Assembly (NCBI GenBank): GCA_946221035.1
Contig: CAMIME010000010.1
Span: 1 to 57,441 of the forward strand
DNA length: 57,441 nucleotides
Reading direction: 5' to 3'
Source of the DNA: an uncultured Campylobacter sp.
GTDB taxonomy: Bacteria; Actinomycetota; Actinomycetes; Mycobacteriales; Mycobacteriaceae
Part shown: piece by piece, positions 8,001 to 16,693 of the stretch
Layout of the letters: each line of letters begins with the position of its first letter
How positions within the stretch are numbered: position 1 is the first letter of the stretch
Program-made: the position numbers and the translations under genes
The notes under the pieces: generated by a model
Told to the model about the DNA's origin: nothing
What the model saw: only the letters and a program-made list of their open reading frames with translations
Databases searched by the model: none

Positions 8001-10466
8001 CGGCAAGGTGAACTCCACCGTGTACTCAACACCTGGGGTGAGGTCTTTCACCTTCCAGGCGCCATACGCATTAGTCTTGGTGGTCTGCGACTTGCCGTTG
8101 CCTGTGACCGTCACAGTCACATCTGCGAGGTTGCCCTCACCCGGATCCTGCAAACCGTTACGGTTCTCGTCGATCCAGACACGATCGCCAACGGACGCAG
8201 GCTTTGCGACGAGCCCAAGATCATAAGTTTCGTTGTATTCACCAGACGCCAAAGTAACCGTGGAAGACACCGGGTTGGAGTCTGTCGCCTCGGTACCCCG
8301 GCCTATCGTCGTTACTGCGTAGCCTTCCGGCACAGTGAAGGTAACCGTGTACTCGATGCCCGGGATAAGGCCATCAACACGCCACTTGCCGTTTGCATCG
8401 GTAGTCGCGGTGTGGGTTTCGCCGTTTCCGGTCACCGTCACGGTCACTCCTGCGGCGTTGGGCTCGCCACCGTCCTGGATGCCGTTGTTGTTCGTATCGA
8501 ACCACACACGATCTCCAACCGACGCGGGCCTAATCAGTCCGAAGTCGTAGGTGATGTTGTTCTCACCTGGGGTCAACGTGACCGTGTCGGTCTGCGGGTT
8601 GGAGTCCTTTGCTGGATCGTCCACACCTGTCTTGGTCGGCTTATACCCTGTCGGCGCGGTGAACTCGACGGTGTACTCAACACCCGGAGTCAGACCGGAG
8701 ACATTCCACTTGCCGTTCTCATCCGTCGACGTCGTGCGTGTCTCACCGTTACCGGTCACCCTCACAACTGTGCCCGGCACCGGAGGTTCACCCGGGTCCT
8801 GCACACCGTTACCGTTAGTGTCCTCCCACACAAAGTCACCCAATGACGCCGGGTTGAAGATACCGAGGTCATAAGAGAGGTCTCCCGAGGCTGGGACGGG
8901 GCTTGTCCTGAAAGAGAGTCCGTTGGAGTCCACTGTTAAATCGCGGCCGACACCGGTCTTCGTAGCCACATAGTTGGCGAACTCACCGTCGGTAGGCAGA
9001 TCGAACTTGACGGTGTACTCGGCGTTGGGGGTCAGGTTGTTGACGCGCCAGAGGCCGTTGGGGTCAGTCGTGGTCACGCGGTCTTCTTCGCCTGCTCGTG
9101 AAACGGTGACTTTGACGCCAGGCACATTAGTCAGCTCGGAATCGTCCTGAATGCCATTCGCGTTCTCATCAACCCATACACGATCGCCGATGAATGGGAA
9201 AGCGAAGGTGACTTCGTCTTTAGCGAAAACATTGCGGGTGATCGGCGCACCGACGAAGTGGGAAGCAACCTCGGACGAAGGGTAGATATTGCATCCAGCG
9301 GAATCGACCAACTGGTGAATCTCGATCTTGGTTCCCGCGCGAAGCCAGACTTCATCATTGTCGATTATGCTTAGCTGGTCGCCGTCCCCGTTGAACTTCC
9401 ACTGAAATGCGGTCACCCAAGTCTGCTCGCCGTAAGGATACGGAACGTGGGGCTGAATACTCGGATCCGGGTTGTCGGTGATCGTAGCCTTGTCCAGAAC
9501 GTCCTTAGTGATCACGCTACCGTCTGGATCCTCGATACGAATCGACCATCCATTGCCAAATACATACCCCTTCGCTTCGTACTCCGCAATTGCATCTGGT
9601 TCCAACGTTTGAGCCACGTCAACATCGACTGCTTCGAAATCGTTTGGGACCCACTGGGTATTTCCTTGGCCGTCTTCAATCCGGCGATACTTAGGGACGC
9701 CGAAAAACAGGTCAACTAGTTGCTGGCCGTATCCGCCGCCCTGCAACTCCGCAATTGTCCAACGCTCGGCACGAGACTCCGGTCCACCTGCACACGCTTT
9801 CGGCGGGTTACTACCGTAGTACTTGTCAGTGTGAAATTGGAGCCCCTGGTCGCTTGCTTTCGTTTGGAATGTCTTATAAAGCTGTTGCCAGTCACCAGAA
9901 GCCGTCAGGTTCGCAGCTGAATCGGCGTAGGCATAGAACGACTCGGCATCGCGGTTCGTTACCGTGGCCCGGAATGACGCCGACAGGGGATAATCGCGTT
10001 CCGGGATCTCGTCTGTGAACCGGATGAGGTATCCGATATTTCCTGTGTCTGGATTAATGGACCGTTCGACATCAGCAATGTCGCGTTCCTTACCGCTCGC
10101 CCAGACAAAATCATCCGCGGATGGGGGATTTTGGAGGTCCGAGTTCCCGTCCGTCTCGATCCAAACAGCGAAATCGAAGAGGTTGACAGGGCTCGGCACA
10201 CCGGCAGGTGTCAACTCCTTGCGCGGCTTCGCATCAAACGTGAGCACGTAGTTGAAGTTGTTCGGGTCAAGATTCTCAACGGACAAATCCACGTTGAACG
10301 GATACGTAGCCAGGGGGTTGGCATCCTGCGCGTCCGCCACGGACGCGAACTTCGGCGCAGCCGCCGGCACAACCGCAGTCGTGCCGCATGCCAGCGCCAC
10401 CGCGCTGACAAGCGCCGTCACATTGCGGCGCACCCGGTTCTGCCGGGATTTCATGTTTTCGCTCAT
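5040..10466 (-). CDS. Giant SdrD/Cna-B repeat surface protein with C-terminal Cys-TM-TM-Cys hairpin
   Basis: 1808 aa. A twin-Arg-free signal peptide (about residues 1-47, ending AxA near SVADA) precedes an N-terminal region of about 380 residues. Then come about ten SdrD B-type (prealbumin-like) repeats: each starts with GDRVW, GDFVW or similar, has a D-x-N-x-N-G-x-Q-D calcium-type loop and ends YDLG or YDFG (about 425-1615). A Thr-rich stalk with KETVT-type repeats (about 1210-1300) splits the array 7+3. The end has Cys 1653, a hydrophobic segment, a long charged helix, a second hydrophobic segment, a DWC motif (about 1768) and a Thr/Ser/Pro tail. There is no LPXTG. GGAGG lies 6 nt before ATG 10466. 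It is probably an adhesin-like or structural envelope protein. Confidence 0.9.
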   Translation of the reverse strand: MSENMKSRQNRVRRNVTALVSAVALACGTTAVVPAAAPKFASVADAQDANPLATYPFNVDLSVENLDPNNFNYVLTFDAKPRKELTPAGVPSPVNLFDFAVWIETDGNSDLQNPPSADDFVWASGKERDIADVERSINPDTGNIGYLIRFTDEIPERDYPLSASFRATVTNRDAESFYAYADSAANLTASGDWQQLYKTFQTKASDQGLQFHTDKYYGSNPPKACAGGPESRAERWTIAELQGGGYGQQLVDLFFGVPKYRRIEDGQGNTQWVPNDFEAVDVDVAQTLEPDAIAEYEAKGYVFGNGWSIRIEDPDGSVITKDVLDKATITDNPDPSIQPHVPYPYGEQTWVTAFQWKFNGDGDQLSIIDNDEVWLRAGTKIEIHQLVDSAGCNIYPSSEVASHFVGAPITRNVFAKDEVTFAFPFIGDRVWVDENANGIQDDSELTNVPGVKVTVSRAGEEDRVTTTDPNGLWRVNNLTPNAEYTVKFDLPTDGEFANYVATKTGVGRDLTVDSNGLSFRTSPVPASGDLSYDLGIFNPASLGDFVWEDTNGNGVQDPGEPPVPGTVVRVTGNGETRTTSTDENGKWNVSGLTPGVEYTVEFTAPTGYKPTKTGVDDPAKDSNPQTDTVTLTPGENNITYDFGLIRPASVGDRVWFDTNNNGIQDGGEPNAAGVTVTVTGNGETHTATTDANGKWRVDGLIPGIEYTVTFTVPEGYAVTTIGRGTEATDSNPVSSTVTLASGEYNETYDLGLVAKPASVGDRVWIDENRNGLQDPGEGNLADVTVTVTGNGKSQTTKTNAYGAWKVKDLTPGVEYTVEFTLPEGYKATQALAGDNRAADSNGLRSTVKLAPGEDNPTYDLGVIQTASLGDFVWEDTNSNGVQDPGEPPVPGTIMKVTGNGETHTTSTDENGKWSVTGLTPGVEYTVTFTPPAGYKPTDPNRGNDRAKDSNKQGDTVTLTPGENNTTYDFGLIKVQDPEKASVGDRVWVDENADGIQGDDEKNGVPGITVEVTGGGEDPRTTTTDSKGNWRIDGLTPGVEYTVTFTLPNDTTVTKPVQGNDRGKDSNEVTSTVTLKSGEYNSTYDLGVVSASVGDRVWLDEGKDSNKANGIQDDDETTGVKDVVVRVSRPGEDVRETTTGNDGNWRIDGLTPGVEYRVEFDAPDGYSVSPSKKGDAAKDSNGLSDTVAALKSGENNTSYDLGLYKPSPTTTTETTKETVTEVTSTPCDCEPTTTTTTATKNVEVTKTETIPTTVKETVTNEVTTTVNGTPTTITETSVVETVKEVPTTVKETVVKTTTNKVVVTDENTAIIGDKVYIDNNGDGKQDPDENEGVPNVTVIVTGKDGEEQRTVTDKDGNWQLVVQPGDYTVKFETDRVPSVPEQVERSIVVKPGEKKDDIDLGVLRPGTVGDRVWEDTNGDGKQDEGEKGVPNVIVKVARDGEPTRTTYTDENGKWTVEGLTPNTEYRVEFVTPEGWTRTNTPAETVTLKPGATNLDYDLGIKRVPTDKPVQPGQFGGSIVINNPDGSREGVENVIVRATPPAGVDEPVRTSTSDKGGSWTITDLTPDTEYTVTYIIPRGYQVINLPKGATLDKDGNVTVTAKVNRELPTNLGFDLEVERGSSIPGTPATVTVTETPVTNTTEVQVQSSNDFLAKCWANATQSPYLYLAPIALIGAVGGELARPYMGAVNEQLNQLNAQLQGAFRRDTPEWGDGGRGADREDPFAEFRAQIDAANRQLQQMAADPNIQRLGGIAAGVLGLIAAGTIIYDWCSNEPGEAKTASSRRGGAAPTTAPTTTSTTSTTSTEPTPKP

Positions 10467-10469
10467 GAA

Positions 10470-10594
10470 GAACCTCCAGATATGTGCAGAGCGATGGACA
10501 GAGAGGTCCCGTGGCCAAACCGCAACCGCGGGGATGTCCGCCGAGGGTAGTCCCGTTTCACAGGTAACCGGGCCGCGATCCGGATCGGCGGCTC
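10470..10594 (-). ncRNA. Candidate divergent c-di-AMP (ydaO-type) riboswitch
   Basis: The leader of the giant surface protein shows, in the order expected for ydaO RNAs, GCCGATCC (start of P1 and next strand), GAAACGGGACTACCC (10545-10559), GGCGGACATCC, and GGGACCTCTCTGTCC (10496-10510). P1 would pair GAGCCGCC (10587-10594) with GGAGGTTC (10470-10477), seven of eight pairs, and the 3' strand contains the Shine-Dalgarno GGAGG. In Actinobacteria this riboswitch class often precedes secreted cell-wall proteins. The match is from memory and several consensus positions differ, so this is a candidate only. Confidence 0.4.
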
Positions 10595-10738
10595 AGCGGC
10601 TAGGCAGGGCTTTCACAGGTGGTTCGCGCGCCCCAAGGTCACGCCCGCAAAAGGCAGACAACTGACCAAAAGGTCATATCAGCTGCGCAAACACTAGTTC
10701 ACCCCCGCTGGATACCCCCGCGGGTTGGGCGCCGTCGA

Positions 10739-12550
10739 TTAGCGGTTGCTCGAGCCGAAGGAGGTCTTGGCGTGGCCGTAGTCGTTGGCGCACCAGTCGT
10801 AGGTGATGCCGATGGCGGCGGCGAGGTAGAGGACAGCGAAGGAGGCGCCGCCGATGCGCTGGACGTCGGGGTCGTTCAGGGTGTGCTGGAGCTCGTTGAG
10901 CTGGGCTCGCAGTGCGTCGTTTCCACCCTGTTTCTCCAACTGCTCGCTGATGGCGGGAAGGAGCACCGGCAACCCGAAAATGGCGCCGACGACCACCGGG
11001 AACAGGTACAGCAGCGGAGACTCCACCGCGTTCGCGGCGCAGCGGTTAATTACATCGCCAACGCCGTGGGAAGGCTCCGCGGGCTTCGCAGTCGCAGTTT
11101 GCGTGACGACGGTCGGCGCAACCCTCGTCACCGTCACCTTTTCCGTCACTCGCTCGGTGACCACCTGGTACCGGGGCTCTTCCGCAAGCGCGACACCACG
11201 GTTCAGGTCCACGGGCTGGTCGGGGTTGATGTGGACGATGACCTGCACGCGACCTTCCTCATCCACCTTGAAATTGTCGGGGAGATCGCCCGGCTCAACA
11301 CCCGGCACGACGTACTCGATGGTGTAGTCCTGGTTCGGGGTCAGGTCCTTGACCTCCCAGAACCCGTCTGAGTCTGTGGAGGTGGTGCGCACAACCTCGT
11401 CCACACCCGCCGGCGGCATAACGCGCACGACGATGTCCTTGAACCCCCGTTCCCCCTGGTCCTTCACCCCGTTGTTGTTGGCGTCTTTCCAGATGTAGCC
11501 ACCGACGGTGCCCGGCTGGGGCGCGGGAGTAGGGGTGACGGTTTCTGTCGCCGTTTCGGTCACGGTAGTTGTCGCGGTTGCTGTCGCGGTTTCGGTCAGG
11601 GTTGTTGTCGCGGTTTCCGTGACGGTTGCTGTCGCCGTGACCTGCACGTCCTCCCCCGCGCGATCGGCGGGCAGGTACAACCCGGCGACCACGGCCTGGC
11701 GCTCGGCGGTGGCGGCCCACGGGCGGTCGTCCAGAGTCACGTTAACCTTCGACGCACCACGCGTGACGACGACCGGCTGCCCACCCCCAGACGTATCCAC
11801 GTAATTGACTACCTTGCCCTTCACCCCGGCCTCCTCAGACCGGTCCGAGCGCTCAATGTTCTCTTCCTGCACACGGAACGGGTTTGTGACGGCGCGCCAC
11901 CGTTGCTGGTTGTCGGTGGACAGGTTCTGAACCACCTCCCAATCCCCGCCGTTGGTCTGCAGGCGCAGCGCCTCGGACACGCCCGGCGCGCCCAGCCGCG
12001 ACTGCTCGCCTTCCACATCCACCCTGGTTGTTTCGCCGTCGGTGGCGAAGATGTTCGCGGGGATCGCTTCGCCGTTGAGGGTGAGCGCGACTTCGAGGTT
12101 GAAGTTGATCGGGACGTTCCCCCAGCCGTCGGCACGCAAAAGCGCTGACTCGGGGAGGTACTGGGTCAGCGCGGGCGCGCCGCGGAAGAACGGGTTGGTT
12201 GAGGGGGCCGCGAGGAGGCGGGTTTTGGTGAGGATTTCATTGCCGTCGACATCCATGCTCGCGTAGTCACTGAGCCTAGCGAGTGCCGCGGCCTCGCGGA
12301 TGCTCACCGTCGCTTCCATCCCTTTCGGAAGGCCGTCTGCCTGCGTGAACGTGTACGAACGGTCGCCGTTGAGGATGCGCCCGCCCTGCGTCTGCGCGCC
12401 GTTAGCAAGCTTGGCGAAGTCGAAGAAGAACAACTCCGCCTCCTGCGCCTCCTGCGTGGCTCCCGTGGCCCGCGTGGCGAGGGTTCCTCCCGCGATAAGC
12501 GTGACGACGGTCGTGAACGCCAACAGGCGACGGCTCGCGGAGGAAGACAT
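10739..12550 (-). CDS. Secreted surface protein, single SdrD-type domain and C-terminal Cys-TM-TM-Cys hairpin
   Basis: 603 aa from ATG 12550, chosen because a TACACT box lies 6 nt upstream and a signal peptide (RRLLAFTTVVTLIAGG) starts there; the frame extends 25 codons further without support. An N-terminal region of about 270 residues of unknown fold is followed by a Thr/Ala stalk of TATATVTET type (about 302-346), one SdrD B-like domain (GGYIWKDANNNGVKD at its start, about 346-450), a second TV-rich linker, then Cys (about 504), a hydrophobic segment, an amphipathic helix, a second hydrophobic segment and DWC (about 588). The C-terminal 100 residues closely match those of the giant protein downstream (ANAxxSPxLYL, DPxxQRxGG, YDWC), so the two are paralogues in anchoring. 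Confidence 0.85.
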   Translation of the reverse strand: MSSSASRRLLAFTTVVTLIAGGTLATRATGATQEAQEAELFFFDFAKLANGAQTQGGRILNGDRSYTFTQADGLPKGMEATVSIREAAALARLSDYASMDVDGNEILTKTRLLAAPSTNPFFRGAPALTQYLPESALLRADGWGNVPINFNLEVALTLNGEAIPANIFATDGETTRVDVEGEQSRLGAPGVSEALRLQTNGGDWEVVQNLSTDNQQRWRAVTNPFRVQEENIERSDRSEEAGVKGKVVNYVDTSGGGQPVVVTRGASKVNVTLDDRPWAATAERQAVVAGLYLPADRAGEDVQVTATATVTETATTTLTETATATATTTVTETATETVTPTPAPQPGTVGGYIWKDANNNGVKDQGERGFKDIVVRVMPPAGVDEVVRTTSTDSDGFWEVKDLTPNQDYTIEYVVPGVEPGDLPDNFKVDEEGRVQVIVHINPDQPVDLNRGVALAEEPRYQVVTERVTEKVTVTRVAPTVVTQTATAKPAEPSHGVGDVINRCAANAVESPLLYLFPVVVGAIFGLPVLLPAISEQLEKQGGNDALRAQLNELQHTLNDPDVQRIGGASFAVLYLAAAIGITYDWCANDYGHAKTSFGSSNR

Positions 12551-12556
12551 GGTTGC

Positions 12557-12562
12557 AGTGTA
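12557..12562 (-). promoter_or_regulatory. -10 box TACACT for the 603-aa surface protein
   Basis: TACACT on the minus strand is separated by 6 nt from ATG 12550, with no Shine-Dalgarno sequence. This supports a leaderless start. Confidence 0.5.
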
Positions 12563-12692
12563 GGGGTTTGGGGATTGGGGTGGTGGCTTCTCGGTGGTGG
12601 GGTGGAGTATGTATCGAAAAGACACTTATGACCCCGCCTGCGCGTGGGGGCCGGAGGTCGGCGATAAGCGAAGTGCCCTGAAAAGAAAAGAG

Positions 12693-12777
<85 letters not shown>

Positions 12778-12835
12778 TTGCCGCGAAAGCGACATGGCCA
12801 CTTTACAAGGCCGAACGCCACTACCCTAAACAGGC

Positions 12836-13783
12836 ATGAAAGCAATCACGGTGACAGACAGCAGGCTGGAGTTGGTGGAGGTCGAGAGGCCGGAGCTGAG
12901 GGAAGGCGAGGTGCTGGTCAAGGTCAAGGCGGCTGGAGTGAACCGCGGCGACCTCATGCAAGCAGCCGGGAAATACCCGCCGCCGAAGGGCGAGTCCGAA
13001 ATCATGGGGCTTGAGTGTTCCGGTGTGATCGAGGACCCGGGCACCACTGGTCGCGAAGAAGGCGAGGAGGTTGGCTGCCTGCTCGCGGGCGGCGGCTACG
13101 CGGAATACGTGGCGGTGCCGGAGGGCCAGCTGTTGCCTGTGCCGAAGGGGTTGACTCTGGAGGAGACCGCCGGCGTGGTCGAGGTCGCGTGCACGGTGTG
13201 GTCGAACTTGGGCATGGTCGCGGGCCTGCAGAAGGGCGATCGGGTGCTCATCCACGGCGGGTCGGGCGGCATCGGGTCGTTCGCCATCCAGATGTGCAAG
13301 GCGCTGGGGTGCGAGGTCGCGGTGACGGCGGGATCCGCGGAGAAGCTGGAATACTGCCGCGAGCTCGGCGCGGACGTCCTTATCAATTACAAGGAGCGGG
13401 ACTTCGCCGAGGAGCTCCCCGGCTGGGCTGACATCATCCTGGATGTCATTGGCGGCCCCTATTTGGAGCAGAACATCAAGACGCTTGCCGACGATGGCCA
13501 CCTGGTCGTCATCGCCGTTCAGGGTGGGCCCAAGGGCACGCTCTCGTTGGGCCGGATGATGCCGCGGCGCCTGTCCGTCACCGCCACGACCTTGCGCGCG
13601 CGGCCGCGTCCGATGAAGGCGGGGATCGTCTCATCGACGGTGGAGAACGTTTGGCCGCTGATCGAGTCAGGACAGATCAAGCCGAACATCTCCGCAACAT
13701 TTCCGCTTGCCGACGCTTCCCAGGCCCACGCACGGATGGATTCGGGCGAGAGCACCGGAAAGATCGTGTTGACGGTGGGTTGA
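12836..13783 (+). CDS. NAD(P)H:quinone oxidoreductase, zinc-less MDR family
   Basis: 315 aa, the usual length for the PIG3/QOR branch of medium-chain dehydrogenases. The N-terminal GroES-like fold contains AAGVNRGDLMQ (32-42), a family hallmark. The Rossmann domain has HGGSGGIGSFAIQ from 140, the NADP(H)-binding loop. Zinc-ligand cysteines are absent. Predicted to reduce quinones or other electrophiles in the cytoplasm. TACCCT lies 8 nt before ATG 12836, so the mRNA is probably leaderless. A similar gene (Rv3777) precedes the arabinogalactan region in M. tuberculosis. Confidence 0.9.
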   Translation: MKAITVTDSRLELVEVERPELREGEVLVKVKAAGVNRGDLMQAAGKYPPPKGESEIMGLECSGVIEDPGTTGREEGEEVGCLLAGGGYAEYVAVPEGQLLPVPKGLTLEETAGVVEVACTVWSNLGMVAGLQKGDRVLIHGGSGGIGSFAIQMCKALGCEVAVTAGSAEKLEYCRELGADVLINYKERDFAEELPGWADIILDVIGGPYLEQNIKTLADDGHLVVIAVQGGPKGTLSLGRMMPRRLSVTATTLRARPRPMKAGIVSSTVENVWPLIESGQIKPNISATFPLADASQAHARMDSGESTGKIVLTVG

Positions 13784-13834
13784 TCTGGGGGTTTTAAGGA
13801 CAGTTTTGTTTCGAAATATTTTTTGAAATAACCC

Positions 13835-13863
13835 TTGACCGTCGAACGTGTCTTTGGTACTGT
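13835..13863 (+). promoter_or_regulatory. Sigma-A type promoter of the first HNH gene
   Basis: TTGACC (13835-13840), a 17-nt spacer and TACTGT (13858-13863). It overlaps the first in-frame ATG (13848), so translation must begin downstream, at GTG 13899. Confidence 0.75.
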
Positions 13864-13898
13864 GTAGGGTATTCCATAAAGACGGAAAGGGGGTTCTC

Positions 13899-15383
13899 GT
13901 GAGCACTACGGTCTCATCACATGTCGATGCGATTGATGCTGGACTTGATGCGCTTTTAGTGGCGTGTGAGAACCCCGATGCGGTCACCTTCGAAGGGTTG
14001 CGGGAGGCGTTTGAGGGGCTGGAGAAGGTGGTCGCCAAGAAGGCGATTTTGGATGCGTTCTTCGCTTATATTTGCGAGCGTGACGGGGCGGGCAGCGAAG
14101 TCGGTTCCCCCTACGCCGCCGAGTACTTGAAGGAGCGGCTTGGCCTGTCGGGCGCGGAAGCCTATTCGCGCCTCTCCCGCGGCCGGGACCTGTACGCACC
14201 ACCACCGCCGCCTCCCCCGCCGTCCGACGATGCTGGGGAGGAAACCGGGTTCGACTTCGACCTGGGTGGCTCTGACGAAGATGATGCGGCGGAGCGGCAG
14301 CGCCGGGCGCGGGAGAACGCGAAGCGCCTGAACGACGAGAAGATGAGGATCATCGACCGCGCCCTCAAGGACCTGATGGCGTGCGCCCAGTGCGAACGGG
14401 CCGAGATTTTGGAGAAGGCAACCGAGCAGGCTCAGTTGCGCACACCGGAGGATCTGCGGAAGTACGTCAACCGGCTGGTGGCCAACGCGAACCGGAGGCA
14501 CAAAGCCGCCGACCCGAACGCCGCGTGGGACCAGCGCGGCGTGATAGTCAAAGACGACGAATCGACGGGCATCTGCGACATCCACATCCGCACCACCAGC
14601 GGTTACGGCGCGCTTATGCTCGCGCTGCTCAACCACGGCCTGCCCGCGAACAGCAACCTGCCGAACAAGGATGAGCTCGACGCGGCCGGCGCCCGGGACT
14701 ACCGCAGCCCCGCTCAACGCCGCCACGACGAGCTGATCAACATCCTGGAGAACTGGGACAAGCACAAGACCACGCAGCGTCAAGGCGCTGCCTCCTTGGT
14801 CCTCGCCATCACCATGGACGATCTCGCGGACGCGGACCACACCACGAAGTTCCTCACCAACACCGGGATTTCCCTGGATGCCACCGAACTCGTGCGGCTC
14901 GGCATCGGCGGGGCGGAGGATTTCGTCCTCCAACTGGACCGGGTCACGGGACTTCCCATCTCACTGGGCCGCACCCGCCTCGCCTCGGTGCACCAGCGCA
15001 TAGCGTTGCTGGCCCTACAAGGTGTGTGCGCCTGGGAGGGCTGCACGAAACCGATGGGGGAGCTGGAGATTCACCACATCATCGCCCATGCTCAAGGTGG
15101 GGACACCCACCTGCACAACCTCATCGGGGTCTGCCGAACCCACCACCGGGCCAACAACGACGCCCGCGACGGCAGAGGCAACCGCCGTCACCTGGAACGG
15201 GACCCGGTCACGGGAGAAGTGGGCGTGCAACACAGACCGGGCACGAAACCCCACGTCAATATGACGCAGGGTCACACCGATTCCCCGGGGTACAAACTCC
15301 GGCACCGAGAACGCAAGGCACCAGTGGGTTCACCGGGCGACCCGCCTATGTTCCCCTTCGGCCCGGACGGCCCACCGTTCTAG
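13899..15383 (+). CDS. 13E12/DUF222-type protein with C-terminal HNH domain
   Basis: 494 aa from GTG 13899, which follows AAAGGGGG at 5 nt; the ATG at 13848 lies inside the promoter. The helical N-terminal part is interrupted by a stretch of eight prolines and an acidic segment. The C-terminal HNH region has CAWEGC, EIHHIIAHAQGGDT, NLIGVC and THH, giving two Cys-based metal sites and the His-Asn-His core. Members of this family are multicopy in Mycobacteriales genomes; their biological role is not established. A second, diverged copy sits at 38675-40075. M. tuberculosis has a 13E12 member (Rv3776) at the equivalent place. Confidence 0.85.
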   Translation: MSTTVSSHVDAIDAGLDALLVACENPDAVTFEGLREAFEGLEKVVAKKAILDAFFAYICERDGAGSEVGSPYAAEYLKERLGLSGAEAYSRLSRGRDLYAPPPPPPPPSDDAGEETGFDFDLGGSDEDDAAERQRRARENAKRLNDEKMRIIDRALKDLMACAQCERAEILEKATEQAQLRTPEDLRKYVNRLVANANRRHKAADPNAAWDQRGVIVKDDESTGICDIHIRTTSGYGALMLALLNHGLPANSNLPNKDELDAAGARDYRSPAQRRHDELINILENWDKHKTTQRQGAASLVLAITMDDLADADHTTKFLTNTGISLDATELVRLGIGGAEDFVLQLDRVTGLPISLGRTRLASVHQRIALLALQGVCAWEGCTKPMGELEIHHIIAHAQGGDTHLHNLIGVCRTHHRANNDARDGRGNRRHLERDPVTGEVGVQHRPGTKPHVNMTQGHTDSPGYKLRHRERKAPVGSPGDPPMFPFGPDGPPF

Positions 15384-15405
15384 GCCAGCCTTGCAAACCA
15401 CAGCT

Positions 15406-16608
15406 TTAGGCCAGCGACGCCACCGTGCGCACCAGCTGCTCCACGTCCCCCTCGGTGTTGAACGGCGCGAGCGCAACGGTGACGGCGCCACCCATTTCGG
15501 CGACCCCCATCTCCTCCAACACCGGGGTGAGCACCGTTTGCTTCGCCACGATCCCGTTGGCAAAGAGTCTCCGCTGCACCACCTCGGCGGGCACCCCCAC
15601 CACCCCGAACGCGAGCCGCGGGAGCCGATCCACCTTCGCATCGGCCGCCGCCTCCCCGCTCAGGCCCACAATGTGGACGCTGGGCAACGTCCCCAGAAAC
15701 GTGTGCAAGTCATCGCGCAGCCCGTTCAGGTAGCGCTCCAGCTCCCCCATCGAGGCGCGGAGCTTCTTGCTTTTCGACGCCCTGCCACCGGCCCACTCCA
15801 CAAACGACGCATAGTGGTCCACCGCCGCCGGCACACCACCGGCCAAACCGGGCGAAATGGAGAAATCAAACGCATCCATGTCCAGCCGCTTGAACATCGC
15901 GGCGTCCCTGAACACCAGGGCGGAAACCTCCGGCCCGCCGAGCTCGGCCACGTCCACCGCCACGATGTCGGCTCCCCAGGACTCCATGGAGATGGGGCGG
16001 TAGGGGGTGTAGCCGGAGGCGTCGACAAGCAGCCATGCCCTGGAGCGCTCGCGGACCGCCTCCGAGATGCCGCCGACGTTGAGCACGTTGCCCAGCTCAC
16101 GGTGCGCCGCGGGGACGGCGACGAGGCGCGTCGAGCCGTCCGCGAGCTCGGCGTACTGCCACGCGGGCACGTCGCCCGTCGCCAGGTCGACCCGCGACCA
16201 TTGCACCGACCCGTTCGTCAGCTGGCGGGTAAGTTCCGGGCGATCCAGCGGGCACAGCACGGTGGTGGATTCCCGGCGGAACAGCGGGGCCATCGCCTGG
16301 TTCAGCGCGCGGTAGAGCACGGGCAGGCTCGGGCCCAATATGACGCGCTCGGGGGTCGCGCCCGCGAGGTCCGCCACCGCAATCTTCGCGGCCTTGAGGT
16401 AGTTGATCGCCTCGGCCTCCCCCGGCTCCTGGCGGTGGTGGCTGCCCGCGGGCTCCGGCGGCGCCACCAGCGCCGAGGTGCGGAAGCTGCGCGCCACCGC
16501 GCTGGCGACCTTCTCCGGAATCTGCGGCCGGTCGTGGGCGTTGAGGTAGGTCCAGCCGTCGCTAAGAGAGGTATACAGGCCGCGAACCCCCCACACGTCG
16601 TACGCCAC
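15406..16608 (-). CDS. Class V aminotransferase-fold protein lacking the PLP lysine
   Basis: 400 aa, the length and fold pattern of cysteine desulfurase-like proteins (VERVILGPSL-type start of the large domain, LLVDASGYTPYRP with the Asp that normally binds the pyridine nitrogen). At the place of the Schiff-base lysine (FSGHK-L-GGP in active enzymes) it reads VDVAELGGP, so His-Lys is replaced by Ala-Glu. The helix expected to hold SN-x-TG (here AAHRELGN) is also altered. I infer loss of PLP catalysis, and a scaffolding or sensing role is possible. It is divergent from the galactan exporter with an 85-bp gap; Rv3778c has the same position in M. tuberculosis. The start ATG 16608 is uncertain by a few codons. 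Confidence 0.8.
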   Translation of the reverse strand: MAYDVWGVRGLYTSLSDGWTYLNAHDRPQIPEKVASAVARSFRTSALVAPPEPAGSHHRQEPGEAEAINYLKAAKIAVADLAGATPERVILGPSLPVLYRALNQAMAPLFRRESTTVLCPLDRPELTRQLTNGSVQWSRVDLATGDVPAWQYAELADGSTRLVAVPAAHRELGNVLNVGGISEAVRERSRAWLLVDASGYTPYRPISMESWGADIVAVDVAELGGPEVSALVFRDAAMFKRLDMDAFDFSISPGLAGGVPAAVDHYASFVEWAGGRASKSKKLRASMGELERYLNGLRDDLHTFLGTLPSVHIVGLSGEAAADAKVDRLPRLAFGVVGVPAEVVQRRLFANGIVAKQTVLTPVLEEMGVAEMGGAVTVALAPFNTEGDVEQLVRTVASLA

Positions 16609-16693
16609 GGCTCACCTCCCAACGTTTTGGACAACGGCCCCAATTATGCCCGGCAGGTTTGGCCCTCGCATACCGCCAGCTAGGGTTGTCAGG

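Noticed and set aside
5040..12550. Sortase-anchored (LPXTG) surface proteins or pilins
   Set aside because: No LPXTG motif occurs near the C-termini and no sortase gene is in the window; the ends carry two hydrophobic segments instead.
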